A DNA stretch of 64,000 bases from Azospirillum tabaci (GTDB lineage Bacteria; Pseudomonadota; Alphaproteobacteria; Azospirillales; Azospirillaceae): NCBI RefSeq assembly GCF_014596085.1, contig NZ_JACCJY010000037.1, forward strand, positions 1-64,000, written 5' to 3'. The position numbers and the translations under genes were made by a program. Each line of letters begins with the position of its first letter. Within the stretch, counting starts at the first letter, position 1. A model generated the notes under the pieces. That model did not search any database, had not been told where the DNA came from, and was given only the letters and a program-made list of their open reading frames with translations. Positions 49,057 through 60,111 of the stretch are shown here, in pieces.

Positions 49057-51471
49057 TCAGTGCCGCAGCACCTCGCCGCCGCCGTCGGGCTGCGGCTTGG
49101 CGACTGCCGGCTCGACCGCCTCGGGCTCCTTCCATTCGATGGGCTCAAGCTCCCGAACCAGGGCGTGCTTCAAGACATCGTCGACCGTGCTGACCGGGAT
49201 GATCTCCAGGCCGCGCTTCACGTTGTCCGGAATGTCGGCGAGATCCTTCTCGTTGTCCTTCGGGATCAGCACATGCTTCAGCCCACCGCGCAGAGCGGCC
49301 AGCAGCTTCTCCTTCAGGCCGCCGATGGGCAGCACCCGGCCGCGCAGGGTGATCTCGCCGGTCATCGCCACGTCCTTGCGGACCGCGATGCCGGTCAGCA
49401 CCGACACGATCGAGGTGATCATCGCCACGCCAGCCGACGGGCCGTCCTTCGGGGTGGCGCCTTCGGGAACGTGGACGTGGATGTCCCGCTTCTCGAAGAG
49501 CGTCGGCTTGATGCCGAAGGCGGTGGCCCGCGACTTGACGTAGCTTTCCGCCGCCTGGACCGACTCCTTCATGACGTCGCCCAGCTTGCCGGTGGTCGTC
49601 ACCCGCCCCTTGCCGGGAAGGCTGACCGCCTCGATGGACAGCAGTTCGCCGCCGACTTCCGTCCAGGCCAGGCCGGTGGTGACGCCAACCAGATCCTCCA
49701 GCTCCGCCTCGCCGAAGTGGAAGCGGCGGACACCGGCGTATTTGTCCAGGTTCCGCCGGGTGACGGAGACCTTGGCGCCGGCGGAGCCCTTCATCAGGAT
49801 CTCCTTCACGGCCTTGCGGCAGAGATTGGCGATCTCGCGCTCCAGACTGCGGACGCCGGCCTCCCGCGTGTAATAGCGGATCAGGTCGCGCAGCGCGTCG
49901 TCGGAGATGGCGAACTCGCCCTTCTTCAGACCGTTGGCCTCCACCTGCTTCTCGATCAGGTGGCGCTTGGAGATCTCGACCTTCTCATCCTCGGTGTAGC
50001 CGGCGACGCGGATGATCTCCATACGGTCCAGCAGCGGCTGCGGCATGCGCATCGTGTTGGCCGTGCAGACGAACATGACGTCCGACAGGTCGTAGTCGAC
50101 CTCGAGGTAATGGTCGTTGAAGGTGCCGTTCTGCTCCGGATCGAGGACCTCCAGCAGGGCCGACGACGGATCGCCGCGCCAATCGGCGCCGAGCTTGTCG
50201 ATCTCGTCCAGCAGGAACAGCGGGTTGGACGACTTCGCCTTCTTCATGCCCTGGATGACCTTGCCGGGCATCGAGCCGATGTAGGTGCGCCGGTGACCAC
50301 GGACCTCGGCCTCGTCCCGCACGCCGCCCAGCGACATGCGCACGAAGTTGCGGCCGGTGGACTTGGCGATCGACTTGCCGAGCGAGGTCTTGCCGACGCC
50401 GGGCGGCCCGACGAGGCAGAGGATCGGCCCCTTCACCTTGTTCATGCGGTTCTGGACCGCGAGATACTCGAGGATGCGCTCCTTGACCTTCTCCAGGCCG
50501 TAATGGTCGGCGTCGAGGATCTTCTGGGCGAGCTTCAGATCTTTCTTCACCTTGGTGCGCTTCTTCCACGGAATGGACAGCATCCAGTCCAGGTAATTGC
50601 GCACGACCGTCGCCTCGGCCGACATCGGGCTCATCGAGCGCAGCTTCTTCAGCTCGGCCAGGGCCTTGTCGCGGGCTTCCTTGGAGAAGCGGGTCTTGTT
50701 GATCTTCTCTTCCAGCTCGGCCGATTCGTCGCGGCCGTCCTCGGTCTCGCCGAGTTCCTTCTGGATCGCCTTGAGCTGTTCGTTGAGGTAGTACTCGCGC
50801 TGGGTCTTCTCCATCTGCCGCTTGACGCGGTTGCGGATGCGCTTTTCCACCTGGAGAACGCCGATCTCGCCTTCCATGAAGGCATAGACCCGCTCCAGCC
50901 GCTCCGACACCGTGGCGCATTCCAGAAGCTGCTGCTTTTCCGGGATCTTCAGCGCGAGGTGGGAAGCCACCGTGTCCGCCAGCTTGCCCGGTTCCTCGAT
51001 CTGGTTGATCGAGACGAGGACCTCCGGCGGGATCTTCTTGTTCAGCTTGATGTACTGCTCGAACTGCGAGACGACCGCGCGTCCAAGCGCCTCAAGCTCC
51101 TGGCTTTCCCCGACCTTCTCCTCGACGAGGTCGGCATGGGCCTGGAAGAAATCCTCGTTCTCGGCGAACTTGGTGATGGACGCGCGCTGGCCGCCCTCCA
51201 CGAGCACCTTCACCGTTCCGTCGGGCAGCTTCAGCAGCTGCAACACGGTCCCAACGGTGCCGACGCTGTAGATATCGGCCGGCGTCGGGTCGTCCTGCGC
51301 GGCGTTCTTCTGGGTGACGAGAAGGATCTGCTTGTCGTCCTTCATCACGTCTTCCAGGGCGCGCACGGATTTCTCGCGGCCGACGAAAAGAGGCACGATC
51401 ATGTGGGGGAAAACCACAATATCGCGGAGCGGCAGGACCGGATAGAGGGCACCACGAGGGATTTCGAACAT
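49057..51471 (-). CDS. lon: ATP-dependent protease Lon
   Basis: An 804-residue Lon protease, normal length. The start [20 protein letters not shown] at 51471 is the standard family N-terminus; the frame stays open to 51744 but without homology. The AAA+ domain has Walker [17 protein letters not shown] and [10 protein letters not shown]. The protease domain has the catalytic serine in [13 protein letters not shown] and the lysine in [15 protein letters not shown]. Lon degrades misfolded and regulatory proteins. It is clustered with clpX and clpP upstream, a classic alphaproteobacterial order. The final 20 residues are a variable acidic/proline tail. Confidence 0.98.
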   Translation of the reverse strand: MFEIPRGALYPVLPLRDIVVFPHMIVPLFVGREKSVRALEDVMKDDKQILLVTQKNAAQDDPTPADIYSVGTVGTVLQLLKLPDGTVKVLVEGGQRASITKFAENEDFFQAHADLVEEKVGESQELEALGRAVVSQFEQYIKLNKKIPPEVLVSINQIEEPGKLADTVASHLALKIPEKQQLLECATVSERLERVYAFMEGEIGVLQVEKRIRNRVKRQMEKTQREYYLNEQLKAIQKELGETEDGRDESAELEEKINKTRFSKEARDKALAELKKLRSMSPMSAEATVVRNYLDWMLSIPWKKRTKVKKDLKLAQKILDADHYGLEKVKERILEYLAVQNRMNKVKGPILCLVGPPGVGKTSLGKSIAKSTGRNFVRMSLGGVRDEAEVRGHRRTYIGSMPGKVIQGMKKAKSSNPLFLLDEIDKLGADWRGDPSSALLEVLDPEQNGTFNDHYLEVDYDLSDVMFVCTANTMRMPQPLLDRMEIIRVAGYTEDEKVEISKRHLIEKQVEANGLKKGEFAISDDALRDLIRYYTREAGVRSLEREIANLCRKAVKEILMKGSAGAKVSVTRRNLDKYAGVRRFHFGEAELEDLVGVTTGLAWTEVGGELLSIEAVSLPGKGRVTTTGKLGDVMKESVQAAESYVKSRATAFGIKPTLFEKRDIHVHVPEGATPKDGPSAGVAMITSIVSVLTGIAVRKDVAMTGEITLRGRVLPIGGLKEKLLAALRGGLKHVLIPKDNEKDLADIPDNVKRGLEIIPVSTVDDVLKHALVRELEPIEWKEPEAVEPAVAKPQPDGGGEVLRH

Positions 51472-51572
51472 TGATTGGGCCTCTTTCATTGGGACGCCGT
51501 CAGCCCGGGATGGGCCTGGGAAGAACCCCGCCTCGGGGTATGAGCACAGGGATCGAAAACCGGCACTTTTTC

Positions 51573-51603
51573 TAACGTGGCACAGCCATAGCCCCCCTTC
51601 AAG
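51573..51603 (-). promoter_or_regulatory. Possible heat-shock (RpoH) promoter of lon
   Basis: Leftward reading gives CTTGAA (complement of 51598-51603), a 17-bp spacer, and CCACGTTA (complement of 51573-51580). This resembles alphaproteobacterial sigma-32 promoters and suits a heat-shock protease, but the -10 match is partial. Confidence 0.4.
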
Positions 51604-51700
51604 GGCCAGAACCCCAATTCCGTATGGCGGTGCGGTATGCCGGTCCGAGCCGCCCCACAGCCTGCCGGGACGCTTGAAGTTTGCAAAAGCCGAAAACGAC

Positions 51701-51723
51701 GAAGGGCGCCCGAAGCGCCCTTC
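51701..51723 (-). terminator. Terminator of clpX
   Basis: A 9-bp stem GAAGGGCGC / GCGCCCTTC with a 5-nt loop, followed leftward by GTCGTTTTCGGC, starts 32 bp after the clpX stop. Confidence 0.75.
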
Positions 51724-51755
51724 CCCGTAGCCAATGCTGATCAACCGCGACGAAC

Positions 51756-53024
51756 TCAGGCGCCCGGCGCCTGTTGCTCCCCGCGGCGTTCGGCGTGGAC
51801 GTAAAGCGGTTTGGCACGCCCTTCGACCACTTCCTTGTTGACCAGGATGCTTTCCACTCCCGACAGCCCCGGCAGATCGAACATCGGGTCGAGCAGGATC
51901 GACTCCATGATCGAACGCAGGCCGCGCGCGCCGGTCTTCCGCTGGATCGCCTTGTGGGCGATGTTGCGCAGGGCGTCGTCGGAGAACTCCAGGCGGACGT
52001 CCTCCATCTCAAACAGGCGCTGGTACTGCTTGACCAGGGCGTTCTTCGGCTTGGTGAGGATCTCGACCAAAGCCGCCTCGTCGAGGTCGGCCAGGGTCGC
52101 GACCACCGGCAGACGGCCGATGAACTCCGGGATCAGGCCGAACTTCAGCAGATCCTCGGGCTCGACCTCGCGCAGGATGTCACCGGTCGAGCGCTCGTCC
52201 GGGCCGCGGACGTCGGCGCCGAAGCCGATCGAGGTGCCCTTGCCGCGCTGCGCGATGATCTTGTCCAGCCCGGCGAAGGCGCCGCCGCAAATGAACAGGA
52301 TGTTGCTGGTGTCGACCTGCAGGAACTCCTGCTGCGGGTGCTTGCGGCCACCCTGCGGAGGCACGGAGGCGACGGTGCCCTCCATGATCTTCAGCAGGGC
52401 CTGCTGCACGCCCTCGCCCGACACGTCGCGCGTGATCGACGGGTTGTCGGACTTGCGGCTGATCTTGTCGACCTCGTCGATGTAGACGATGCCGCGCTGC
52501 GCCCGCTCGACGTTGTAGTCGGCGGCCTGAAGCAGCTTGAGGATGATGTTCTCGACGTCCTCACCGACATAGCCCGCCTCGGTCAGGGTCGTGGCGTCGG
52601 CCATCGTGAAGGGAACGTCGATGATCCGGGCGAGCGTCTGGGCGAGCAGCGTCTTGCCGCAGCCCGTGGGGCCAACCAGCAGGATGTTGGACTTCGCCAG
52701 TTCGACGTCGTTGTGCTTCGTGCCGTGCGCCAACCGCTTGTAATGGTTGTGCACCGCAACAGAAAGGACCCGTTTCGCGTGATGCTGGCCGATCACGTAA
52801 TCGTCCAGTACCGCATGGATGTCGCGCGGGGTCGGCACGCCGTCGCGGGACTTCACGAGGGTCGTCTTGTTCTCCTCGCGAATGATGTCCATGCACAGCT
52901 CGACGCATTCATCGCAGATGAACACCGTCGGACCGGCAATCAGCTTGCGGACCTCGTGCTGGCTCTTGCCGCAAAAGGAGCAGTAGAGCGTGTTCTTCGA
53001 ATCGCCGCTGCTGGACTTGCTCAT
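51756..53024 (-). CDS. clpX: ATP-dependent Clp protease ATP-binding subunit ClpX
   Basis: A 422-residue AAA+ unfoldase. The N-terminal zinc finger is [19 protein letters not shown] with [10 protein letters not shown]. Walker A is [18 protein letters not shown], Walker B is [10 protein letters not shown], and the pore loop GYVGEDVE is present, as is the ClpP-binding IGF-type loop (SIGFGADV). It unfolds tagged substrates and feeds them to ClpP, encoded 212 bp upstream. Length is normal. Confidence 0.98.
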   Translation of the reverse strand: MSKSSSGDSKNTLYCSFCGKSQHEVRKLIAGPTVFICDECVELCMDIIREENKTTLVKSRDGVPTPRDIHAVLDDYVIGQHHAKRVLSVAVHNHYKRLAHGTKHNDVELAKSNILLVGPTGCGKTLLAQTLARIIDVPFTMADATTLTEAGYVGEDVENIILKLLQAADYNVERAQRGIVYIDEVDKISRKSDNPSITRDVSGEGVQQALLKIMEGTVASVPPQGGRKHPQQEFLQVDTSNILFICGGAFAGLDKIIAQRGKGTSIGFGADVRGPDERSTGDILREVEPEDLLKFGLIPEFIGRLPVVATLADLDEAALVEILTKPKNALVKQYQRLFEMEDVRLEFSDDALRNIAHKAIQRKTGARGLRSIMESILLDPMFDLPGLSGVESILVNKEVVEGRAKPLYVHAERRGEQQAPGA

Positions 53025-53174
53025 CGGTACTCCGTCATCTCGCGGGGGACTGATCCGTATAACCTGTCAACCGCCTGCGGCGTCCCCCGACGCCGGTCCT
53101 TTCAAAGGTTGTCCCGGGGAAGGCCCGAGACAAGGTTAACGCATCCGCTCATCCTTCGAACCCGATCCATCGGA

Positions 53175-53207
53175 CCGGTTCCCCATCATTCAACAACAGG
53201 GAACCGG
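53175..53207. other. Hairpin between clpP and clpX
   Basis: A perfect 9-bp stem CCGGTTCCC / GGGAACCGG with a 15-nt loop lies 30 bp past the clpP stop. It lacks a T-run on either strand, so it may protect or attenuate the transcript rather than end it. Confidence 0.45.
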
Positions 53208-53236
53208 CGCAATCAATCATTAGTTCGCGCGCCCCG

Positions 53237-53872
53237 TCAGGCGGCGCTGCCGTCGCCGATCGAGCCAGGGCGCTTTTCGACCACCTCGTCGATCAGCCCG
53301 AAGGCCTTGGCCTCTTCCGGCGACATGAACTTGTCGCGCTCCATGGCCGCCTCGATGGTGTCGAGCGACTGGCCGGTGTGCTTGACGTAGATGTCGTTGA
53401 GGCGCGAGCGCAGCTTCAGGATCTCCTGGGCCTGGATCTCGATGTCCGAGGCCTGACCCTGGGCGCCGCCCGACGGCTGGTGGATCATGATCCGGCTGTT
53501 CGGCAGCGAGAAGCGCTTGCCCGGCGCGCCGGCGGCGAGCAGGAGCGAGCCCATCGAGGCCGCCTGCCCCATGCACACCGTCGACACCTGCGGACGGATG
53601 TACTGCATGGTGTCGTAGATGGCGAGGCCGGCCGAGACGTAGCCGCCCGGCGAGTTGATGTAGAGCGCGATGTCCTTGCTCGGGTTTTCCGATTCCAGGA
53701 ACAGCAGCTGCGAGCAGATCAGGCTGGCGACGGCGTCGTTCACGCCACCGATCAAGAAGATGATCCGCTCCTTCAGCAGGCGCGAGTAAATATCGTACGC
53801 TCGTTCGCCCCGGTTGGTCTGCTCGATGACCATCGGGACCAGAGCATTCATCTTCGGTTCGAAGTCGTACAT
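53237..53872 (-). CDS. clpP: ATP-dependent Clp protease proteolytic subunit
   Basis: A 211-residue serine protease of normal length. The catalytic serine is in [17 protein letters not shown], the histidine in [20 protein letters not shown] and the aspartate in the [20 protein letters not shown] region. The start [20 protein letters not shown] matches the alphaproteobacterial form. It assembles as a double heptamer capped by ClpX. It follows tig on the same strand, the usual tig-clpP-clpX-lon order. Confidence 0.98.
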   Translation of the reverse strand: MYDFEPKMNALVPMVIEQTNRGERAYDIYSRLLKERIIFLIGGVNDAVASLICSQLLFLESENPSKDIALYINSPGGYVSAGLAIYDTMQYIRPQVSTVCMGQAASMGSLLLAAGAPGKRFSLPNSRIMIHQPSGGAQGQASDIEIQAQEILKLRSRLNDIYVKHTGQSLDTIEAAMERDKFMSPEEAKAFGLIDEVVEKRPGSIGDGSAA

Positions 53873-53935
53873 GGTGGTCTTCCCTGCTCCCGCAGCTCGG
53901 TTAGTCGTCTGAGCAGTCTACATATAGGAATGGAA

Positions 53936-53959
53936 AGGGGCGACCGGTAGGCCGCCCCT
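53936..53959 (-). terminator. Terminator of tig
   Basis: A 7-bp stem AGGGGCG / CGCCCCT with a 10-nt loop, followed leftward by TTTCC, lies 16 bp past the tig stop. Confidence 0.65.
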
Positions 53960-53974
53960 CAACCTTTCTGACGA

Positions 53975-55309
53975 TCAGGCCGCCTCGGCCTCCTCGTCGG
54001 GGTCCTTCATCAGCTCTTCGGCGGACACCGGCTTCTCGCTCACCTTGGCCTGGTCCAGGATGTAGTCGACGACCTTGTCCTCGAAGATCGGGGCGCGGAG
54101 GTTCTCCAGCGCTTCCCGGTTCTGCTTGAAGAACTCGAACACCTGACGCTCCTGGCCGGGGAAGCGGCGGGCTTCCGCGATCAGGGCGCGGTTGATCTCG
54201 TCCTGGGTCACCTGGATGTCGTTGCGGCGGCCGATTTCCGACAGCAGCAGGCCCAGGCGCACGCGGCGCTCGGCGATGCCGCGGTACTCGGTCTTCAGCT
54301 CCTCCTCCGGCTTGCCGGCGTCCTCACCGGCGGTGCCGTTCTTCAGCTCCTGCTGAAGGCGCTGCCAGATGCCCTCGAACTCGACGTCCACCATGCCCGG
54401 CGGGACCTCGAACGAGTGGGCCTCGGCCAGCTTGTCGAGGAGCTGGCGCTTGACGCGCAGGCGCGACACGTTGGCGTACTCGCCCTTGATGCGGTCGCCG
54501 ACGGCCTCGCGCAGCTTCTCCAGGCTCTCCATGCCGAACTCCTTGGCGAGGTCGTCGTTGACCTCGGCCGGGACGTTCTTGCGGAGTTCCTTGACGTCCA
54601 CCTCGAACACGGTGTCCGCGCCCTTCAGGCGGTCGTGCGGGTAGTCGGCCGGGAAGGTGACCTTCACCGTGCGGTGCTCGCCGGCCTTGGCGCCGATCAG
54701 CTGGTCCTCGAAGCCCGGAACGAACTGGTTGGCGCCCAGCTCCAGCGGGTAGTCCTTGCCGTCCATGCCCGGCAGAGCCTCGCCATCGACCGAACCGGCG
54801 AAGTCGATCACGGCGATGTCGCCCTTCTCGGCCGCGCGGTCCTCGGTGACCGGGGCCTGCACCGAATGGGCGGAGGCCAGACGGGTCAGAGCCTCGTCGA
54901 CGGCCGAGTCCTCGACCGTGGCGACCGGCTTCTCAAGCTCCAGGCCGCTGAGGTCGCCCGGCTCGATGTCCGGCAGAAGCTCGACGCCCATGGTGTAGGA
55001 CAGGTCGCCGCCGTCCTCGTACTTCTCGACGTTGATCTTCGGCTGCATGGCGATGCGCAGGCCGCGCTCGTTCAGCGCCTGGCGCGAGCTGTCGGCGATC
55101 GCATCCTCCAGAGCCTCGGCCAGAACGCTGCCGCCGTAGCGCTGCTTGATCACGGCAACCGGCACCTTGCCCGGACGGAAGCCGGGGAGCTGCACCGTCC
55201 GGCGCAGCTCTTCGAGCCGGCCCTGCACCTTCTGTTCGATATCCTGGGCGGAAATGACGACCTTGTACTCGCGCTTCAGGCCGTCGGCGCTGGTCTCGGT
55301 GATGTTCAT
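53975..55309 (-). CDS. tig: Trigger factor
   Basis: A 444-residue ribosome-associated chaperone and prolyl isomerase. The ribosome-binding signature is LPGFRPGKVPVAVIKQRYG near residue 40. The FKBP-type domain includes KGDIAVIDFAGSVDGEAL and FVPGFEDQLIGAKAGEHRTV. The helical C-terminal arms follow. It binds nascent chains at the tunnel exit. It lies between tRNA-Leu and clpP. Normal length; the last residues are acidic. Confidence 0.97.
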   Translation of the reverse strand: MNITETSADGLKREYKVVISAQDIEQKVQGRLEELRRTVQLPGFRPGKVPVAVIKQRYGGSVLAEALEDAIADSSRQALNERGLRIAMQPKINVEKYEDGGDLSYTMGVELLPDIEPGDLSGLELEKPVATVEDSAVDEALTRLASAHSVQAPVTEDRAAEKGDIAVIDFAGSVDGEALPGMDGKDYPLELGANQFVPGFEDQLIGAKAGEHRTVKVTFPADYPHDRLKGADTVFEVDVKELRKNVPAEVNDDLAKEFGMESLEKLREAVGDRIKGEYANVSRLRVKRQLLDKLAEAHSFEVPPGMVDVEFEGIWQRLQQELKNGTAGEDAGKPEEELKTEYRGIAERRVRLGLLLSEIGRRNDIQVTQDEINRALIAEARRFPGQERQVFEFFKQNREALENLRAPIFEDKVVDYILDQAKVSEKPVSAEELMKDPDEEAEAA

Positions 55310-55400
55310 CGGAACGAAAGCCTATCTCGTTGTCCGGCCCGGCGGCGCCCGTCCGGGCGGCCCGAAACCGTGTGTTCCCATGCGGTCCAAGCTGTTGCCA

Positions 55401-55485
55401 TGGTGCGGGCGAAGGGACTCGAACCCCCACGACCGAAGTCACCGGAACCTAAATCCGGCGCGTCTACCAGTTCCGCCACGCCCGC
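55401..55485 (-). tRNA. tRNA-Leu (UAG)
   Basis: Class II tRNA on the minus strand: acceptor GCGGGCG / CGCCCGC, D arm TGGCGGAACTGGTAGACGC, anticodon stem-loop CCGGA TTTAGGT TCCGG (anticodon TAG), a long variable arm (TGACTTCGGTCG) and encoded CCA. 85 nt. Confidence 0.96.
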
Positions 55486-55646
55486 AATGGCATAGACAGC
55501 CCGCGACGGGTGCGGAACACCCGACGGACTGCCGGCGAAGTCCGCTCTATAGCACAGGGTTCGCGCCGCAAACAGGCAAAATGGGCGCCGTTCCGCACGC
55601 CATTGGTGGGTGGCCCGGGGCGGGCGGCGGCAAAGGGCGGACCGGC

Positions 55647-57212
55647 TCATGCGCCCCCCCTGCCCAACGACCGGATCGCCGAGGAGGCGTTGACCTTGCC
55701 CTCCCCCCGGTAAGCCTCGTGGTTGGCGTCGATTTCGCCCAGCTTGTAGCGGTAGTTGATCATCATGCCGCAGGACTGCCGCAGCCCCTTGGGCGACCGG
55801 TCGCCCAGCCAATTCAGCCGCTCCATGCGGGCGCCGTTGCTGAGGTGGAAGTGCGCGACGGGGTCGAGCGCCCGCGCCGGCGCCGTGTCCGGCCGTTCGC
55901 TGCGACGGTCCGACGCGCGCGCCGTCGTCAGGTAATGCGCGCACAGCCGCATCAACGGGCCGCGAAGCTGCTTCTGTAGCTCATCGTGCCCGTGCCAGGA
56001 GGGCAGAGCCAGGGCGGCCGCCAGCACCGGGCGTTCGTCCGGATCGCCCTCCCCACCCGATTCGCGGCCATCCGCTTCCGGGCCATCCGGAAGGGTGGTC
56101 ATGGCCTCCGCGATGCGCTCCGCCTCGGGCGGGCTGAGCAGCGAATCGCCGCGCTCGGCCAGTTCCCGGTCCAGCCAGCGGCGGAAGCCGGGAATCGGCG
56201 ACAGGGTGGCGAAGCACTTGATGTTGGGGAACTCCCCGGTCAGGCCGTCCACCACCCGTTTGATCAGGAAATTGCCGAAACTGATCCCCGCCAAGCCCAC
56301 CTGGGCGTTGGAAATGGAATAGAAGATGGCGCTGTCCGCGCTTTTCGGGTCGCAGACCGGGGCGGAGGGGTCGAGCAGCGCCTGAACGTTGTCCGACATG
56401 CCCTGGACCAGCGCGACCTCGACGAAGATCAGCGGCTCGTTCGGCATGCGCGGGTGGAAAAAGGCGAAGCAGCGTCGGTCGGAATCGAGACGGTCCTTCA
56501 AATCCCGCCAACCGCTGATCTCATGCACCGCCTCGTATTTGATGAGCTTTTCCAGGAGCGAGGCCGGGCTGTCCCAGGTGATGCGGCGCATCTCCAGGAA
56601 GCCGACGTCGAACCAGTTGCGCAGCAGGCTTTTAAGATCGTCCTCCAGCGCCTGGAGCAGCGGCTCGCCGCGCGCCATCTCCATCAGCTCGGCGCGCAGG
56701 TCCACCAGGAACTTCACCCCTTCCGGCAGGCCGTTGAACTGGGTCAGCAGCCGCAGCCGCGGCGGCTCCAGCGCGCGGCGCAGGGCGCGCTCGGCATGGC
56801 CGCGCGACACGGGGTCGCCGGCCGTCTGGAAGGTCGCCATCGCCCGATCGACGGCGGCGCGGTCCACGTCGAAGTCGCGCGCCAGCATCATCAGGAAATT
56901 GCGCCGCCCCTGCCCGTCCAGCGCCAGATAGGTGCGGCCGAGTTGCGCCGCCCGCGCCCGCGCCGACACCTCGCCGCCGCGGCCCTCGAGGCAGGCTTCG
57001 ATCTGTTCCTTCAGCCGCTCCGCGTCCTCCTTGGGCAGATTGGCGCGCGGTGCCGCGCCGACCACACCGCGGGCGGAGGCAGCGATCTCGCGCCACCCGG
57101 CGCGCAGCGTGTCCAGGGTGCGGTCGAGCAGGCCCGGCGGCGCTCCCACCCCTGTGTTGGGCAGCCGGGTCGGAACGGGCTCGGCGGATTTGATCTCGGG
57201 CGTCTCGCTCAT
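55647..57212 (-). CDS. Malonyl-CoA decarboxylase
   Basis: A protein of about 521 residues of the malonyl-CoA decarboxylase family, which converts malonyl-CoA to acetyl-CoA and CO2. The N-terminal helical part has YLALDGQGRRNFLMMLARDF. The catalytic domain has RRITWDSPASLLEKLIKYEA, then FFHPRMPNEPLIFVEVAL, SAIFYSISNAQVGLAGISFG and FATLSPIPGFRRWLD. The SPIPG motif and the preceding serine/histidine residues are as in the family. The ATG at 57212 is chosen over a GTG at 57236. A low-complexity insertion (GREGGEGDPDE-like) sits near residue 395. Confidence 0.92.
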   Translation of the reverse strand: MSETPEIKSAEPVPTRLPNTGVGAPPGLLDRTLDTLRAGWREIAASARGVVGAAPRANLPKEDAERLKEQIEACLEGRGGEVSARARAAQLGRTYLALDGQGRRNFLMMLARDFDVDRAAVDRAMATFQTAGDPVSRGHAERALRRALEPPRLRLLTQFNGLPEGVKFLVDLRAELMEMARGEPLLQALEDDLKSLLRNWFDVGFLEMRRITWDSPASLLEKLIKYEAVHEISGWRDLKDRLDSDRRCFAFFHPRMPNEPLIFVEVALVQGMSDNVQALLDPSAPVCDPKSADSAIFYSISNAQVGLAGISFGNFLIKRVVDGLTGEFPNIKCFATLSPIPGFRRWLDRELAERGDSLLSPPEAERIAEAMTTLPDGPEADGRESGGEGDPDERPVLAAALALPSWHGHDELQKQLRGPLMRLCAHYLTTARASDRRSERPDTAPARALDPVAHFHLSNGARMERLNWLGDRSPKGLRQSCGMMINYRYKLGEIDANHEAYRGEGKVNASSAIRSLGRGGA

Positions 57213-57318
57213 ACCAAGAGTCTGGCGTGCGCGCACGCTCTCGGCAAGCCATAGCTTGAGCCCGGCCTTAAGAGTAAGCCCCCCTGTCCAGGCGTATGTA
57301 TGCCCGCGGCGTCCCGCC

Positions 57319-58785
57319 TCAGCGCGCCCCTGCCTTCAACCGCTTCAGCACCCCCGGCAAGGCATCCGGCAGGTCCTCGGCGATCAGACCCGGCCCGAAC
57401 GCGTTCGCCGCCTCGCCGTGCAGCCAGACCGCGGCGCAGGCGGCGTCGAATGCGTCCATCCCCTGAGCGATCAGCCCGAGCGCGAAGCCCGCCAGCACGT
57501 CTCCCGACCCGGCGGTCGCCAGATCGGCCGGAGCGTTGGCGTTGACGACGGCCCGTCCGTCCGGCGCCGCGACCACCGTGTCTGCGCCCTTCAAAAGGAC
57601 GACGGCGCCGCAGCGCGCCGCCGCGGCGCGGGCGCGCGTCAGTTTGCCGCCCTCCGCCGCCGCAAGATCCGGGAAAATCCGCGCGAATTCGCCCTCGTGC
57701 GGGGTCAGCAGGCAACGTTCGTTCAATCGGCCGAGCAGGTCGGCGGGCGAATCGGCGAAGCTGGTCAGCGCATCGGCGTCCAGCACGCACGCCTTTCCGG
57801 CACCCAGAGCGGCGAGCACATGGCCCCGCGTGTCCGCCCCAATGCCGGCGCCCGGCCCCAGCAGCACCGCGTTCTTGCGGAAGTCCGCCAGCAGAGCCTC
57901 GAAGGCGGCGCCATCCGCCACATCGGTCACGATCAGGCTGGGCGAGCCGGCGGCGTAGATGGGCCTCAAGTCGGGCGGGCAAGCCACCGTCACCAGCCCC
58001 GCCCCGGCGCGCAGCGCCCCACGCGCCGACAACCGTGCCGCGCCGGTCATTCGCGCCCCGCCGAGCACGACGGCGTGCCCCCGCGCATACTTGTGCGCGT
58101 CGAGCCGCGGCCAGGGATAGCGGCGGCGCCACAGGTCGGGGCCGTTCACCAGGGCTTGCGGCGCAATGGCGTCCAGCACGGAGTCGGGGATGCCGATGTC
58201 GGCCACCACCACCTCGCCGCACAGGGCGCGGCCCGGCAGCAGCAGATGTCCGGGCTTGCGCCGGAAGAAGGTGACGGTCAGCGCCGCCTGCGGGGCCGCC
58301 CCCATCACCTGGCCGCTGTCGCCGTGCAGGCCGCTCGGCACGTCGACCGCGACGACGGTGCGCCCCGCCATCGCCTCGACCACCTCCTTCGCCATGCCGT
58401 CGAGCGGGCGGGCCAGCCCGGCCCCGAACAGCGCGTCGATGACCAGGGGGTTGCCCTCCAGAAGCCAGGGGTCGGCGGCCTCCACCGGCCCGGTCCAGCG
58501 CCCGGCCGCCACCGCCGCGTCGCCGCGCAGGGCGGAGCGCGATCCCAGCAGGGCCAGCCGAACCGGCCAGCCCGCCTCGAGAAGAAGGCGGGCGATGACG
58601 AATCCGTCGCCGCCGTTGTTGCCCGGTCCGCACAGGACGACGGTCGGATGCGGTGCCCAGCGCTCGCAAACCGCGCGCACCACCGCGGCTCCCGCCGCCT
58701 CCATCAGCACAGGCCCCGGCACGCCACCCGCCATGGTCAGCGCGTCGGCGCGGTACATTTCCGCCACGGAAAGCAGTTCGTCCAT
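57319..58785 (-). CDS. nnr: Bifunctional NAD(P)H-hydrate epimerase / ADP-dependent dehydratase
   Basis: A 488-residue fusion that repairs hydrated NADH and NADPH. The N-terminal epimerase domain (YjeF_N) starts LLSVAEMYRADALTMAGGVP and holds VLCGPGNNGGDGFVIARLLL. The C-terminal carbohydrate-kinase-like domain has HKYARGHAVVLGGARMTGAA, then LTPHEGEFARIFPDL and DLATAGSGDVLAGFALG with the catalytic aspartate. The start at 58785 is taken because the frame before it runs into tRNA-His. Transcribed alone, between the tRNA-His pair and the decarboxylase gene. Confidence 0.95.
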   Translation of the reverse strand: MDELLSVAEMYRADALTMAGGVPGPVLMEAAGAAVVRAVCERWAPHPTVVLCGPGNNGGDGFVIARLLLEAGWPVRLALLGSRSALRGDAAVAAGRWTGPVEAADPWLLEGNPLVIDALFGAGLARPLDGMAKEVVEAMAGRTVVAVDVPSGLHGDSGQVMGAAPQAALTVTFFRRKPGHLLLPGRALCGEVVVADIGIPDSVLDAIAPQALVNGPDLWRRRYPWPRLDAHKYARGHAVVLGGARMTGAARLSARGALRAGAGLVTVACPPDLRPIYAAGSPSLIVTDVADGAAFEALLADFRKNAVLLGPGAGIGADTRGHVLAALGAGKACVLDADALTSFADSPADLLGRLNERCLLTPHEGEFARIFPDLAAAEGGKLTRARAAAARCGAVVLLKGADTVVAAPDGRAVVNANAPADLATAGSGDVLAGFALGLIAQGMDAFDAACAAVWLHGEAANAFGPGLIAEDLPDALPGVLKRLKAGAR

Positions 58786-58914
58786 CGCCTCCACCCGCCG
58801 CAATCCCGCATCACCGTCATCCGACACAATAAGCGCCGATGCGGCCCCAGCAAAGCCGGGCACAGGGGGAATGGAAGGAGAGGCCTGTCTGGCACGGGAA
58901 TTGGAATGAAGGAC

Positions 58915-58991
58915 TGGGGCGATGGATGGGACTCGAACCCACGACCGCTCGGACCACAACCGAGAGCTCTACCAACTGAGCTACCACCGCC
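58915..58991 (-). tRNA. tRNA-His (GUG), copy 1
   Basis: Minus strand: acceptor GCGGTGG pairs with CCATCGC, with the extra G-1 opposite C73 that defines histidine tRNA. Anticodon stem-loop CTCGG TTGTGGT CCGAG (anticodon GTG), T loop TTCGAGT, encoded CCA. 77 nt. Confidence 0.96.
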
Positions 58992-59099
58992 ACCGGGGGA
59001 CGGAATGAACCGTCCGCAAACACCCCACCCGCCGCTCCGACCGATGCAACACCAGCGTGAACTGTTCACGCGGCAAGCGCATCCTCCGTCAGGAGGGAC

Positions 59100-59176
59100 T
59101 GGGGCGATGGATGGGACTCGAACCCACGACCGCTCGGACCACAACCGAGAGCTCTACCAACTGAGCTACCACCGCC
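59100..59176 (-). tRNA. tRNA-His (GUG), copy 2
   Basis: Identical in sequence to copy 1, 185 bp further right on the same strand, with similar short flanks on both sides (GGACT before, CACCGGGG after). Tandem duplication. Confidence 0.96.
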
Positions 59177-59248
59177 ACCGGGGTCGCCTATTTGCCCCAA
59201 GGGACGGGTCGGGTCAAGCTCTATTTTCCACCGCATTCATCAATCTGA

Positions 59249-59839
<591 letters not shown>

Positions 59840-60111
59840 TCGCGTCCCGAGAACCCGACCACCGGCCAACATGAACCAGCCCCGCCCACAACCGACGCAA
59901 AGCCGGCCTACGCAGAACCGGCCGACGCAGACCGTCGCAACCGCGAGCGGAACGATCCGTGCGCGGATGCCCCTCCGGGCGCGACTTTTTGTGCTGTCAC
60001 GTTGTGCGCTTGGGAAAGGCATGACATAACGTCCGCCGCGAGCGCCGTCACCCGCCCCTTGGTCGGTTTGACGCAGCGGGACCCAAACCTCTTAAGCGTG
60101 GAAAAAGAGAT
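59840..60111 (+). promoter_or_regulatory. glnB-glnA intergenic region
   Basis: A 272-bp non-coding stretch. It has tandem CCGGCC/CGACGCA-like repeats (59887-59935), then GC-rich sequence with a short T-run (ACTTTTTGTG near 59993), and ends with AAAGAG before the glnA ATG. A separate glnA promoter may lie here, but no box is clear enough to place. Confidence 0.35.

Noticed and set aside
49060-53390. Very long rightward open frames opposite lon and clpX (for example 804 residues)
   Set aside because: These are antisense shadows typical of high-GC codon usage; the leftward frames are clear Lon and ClpX.
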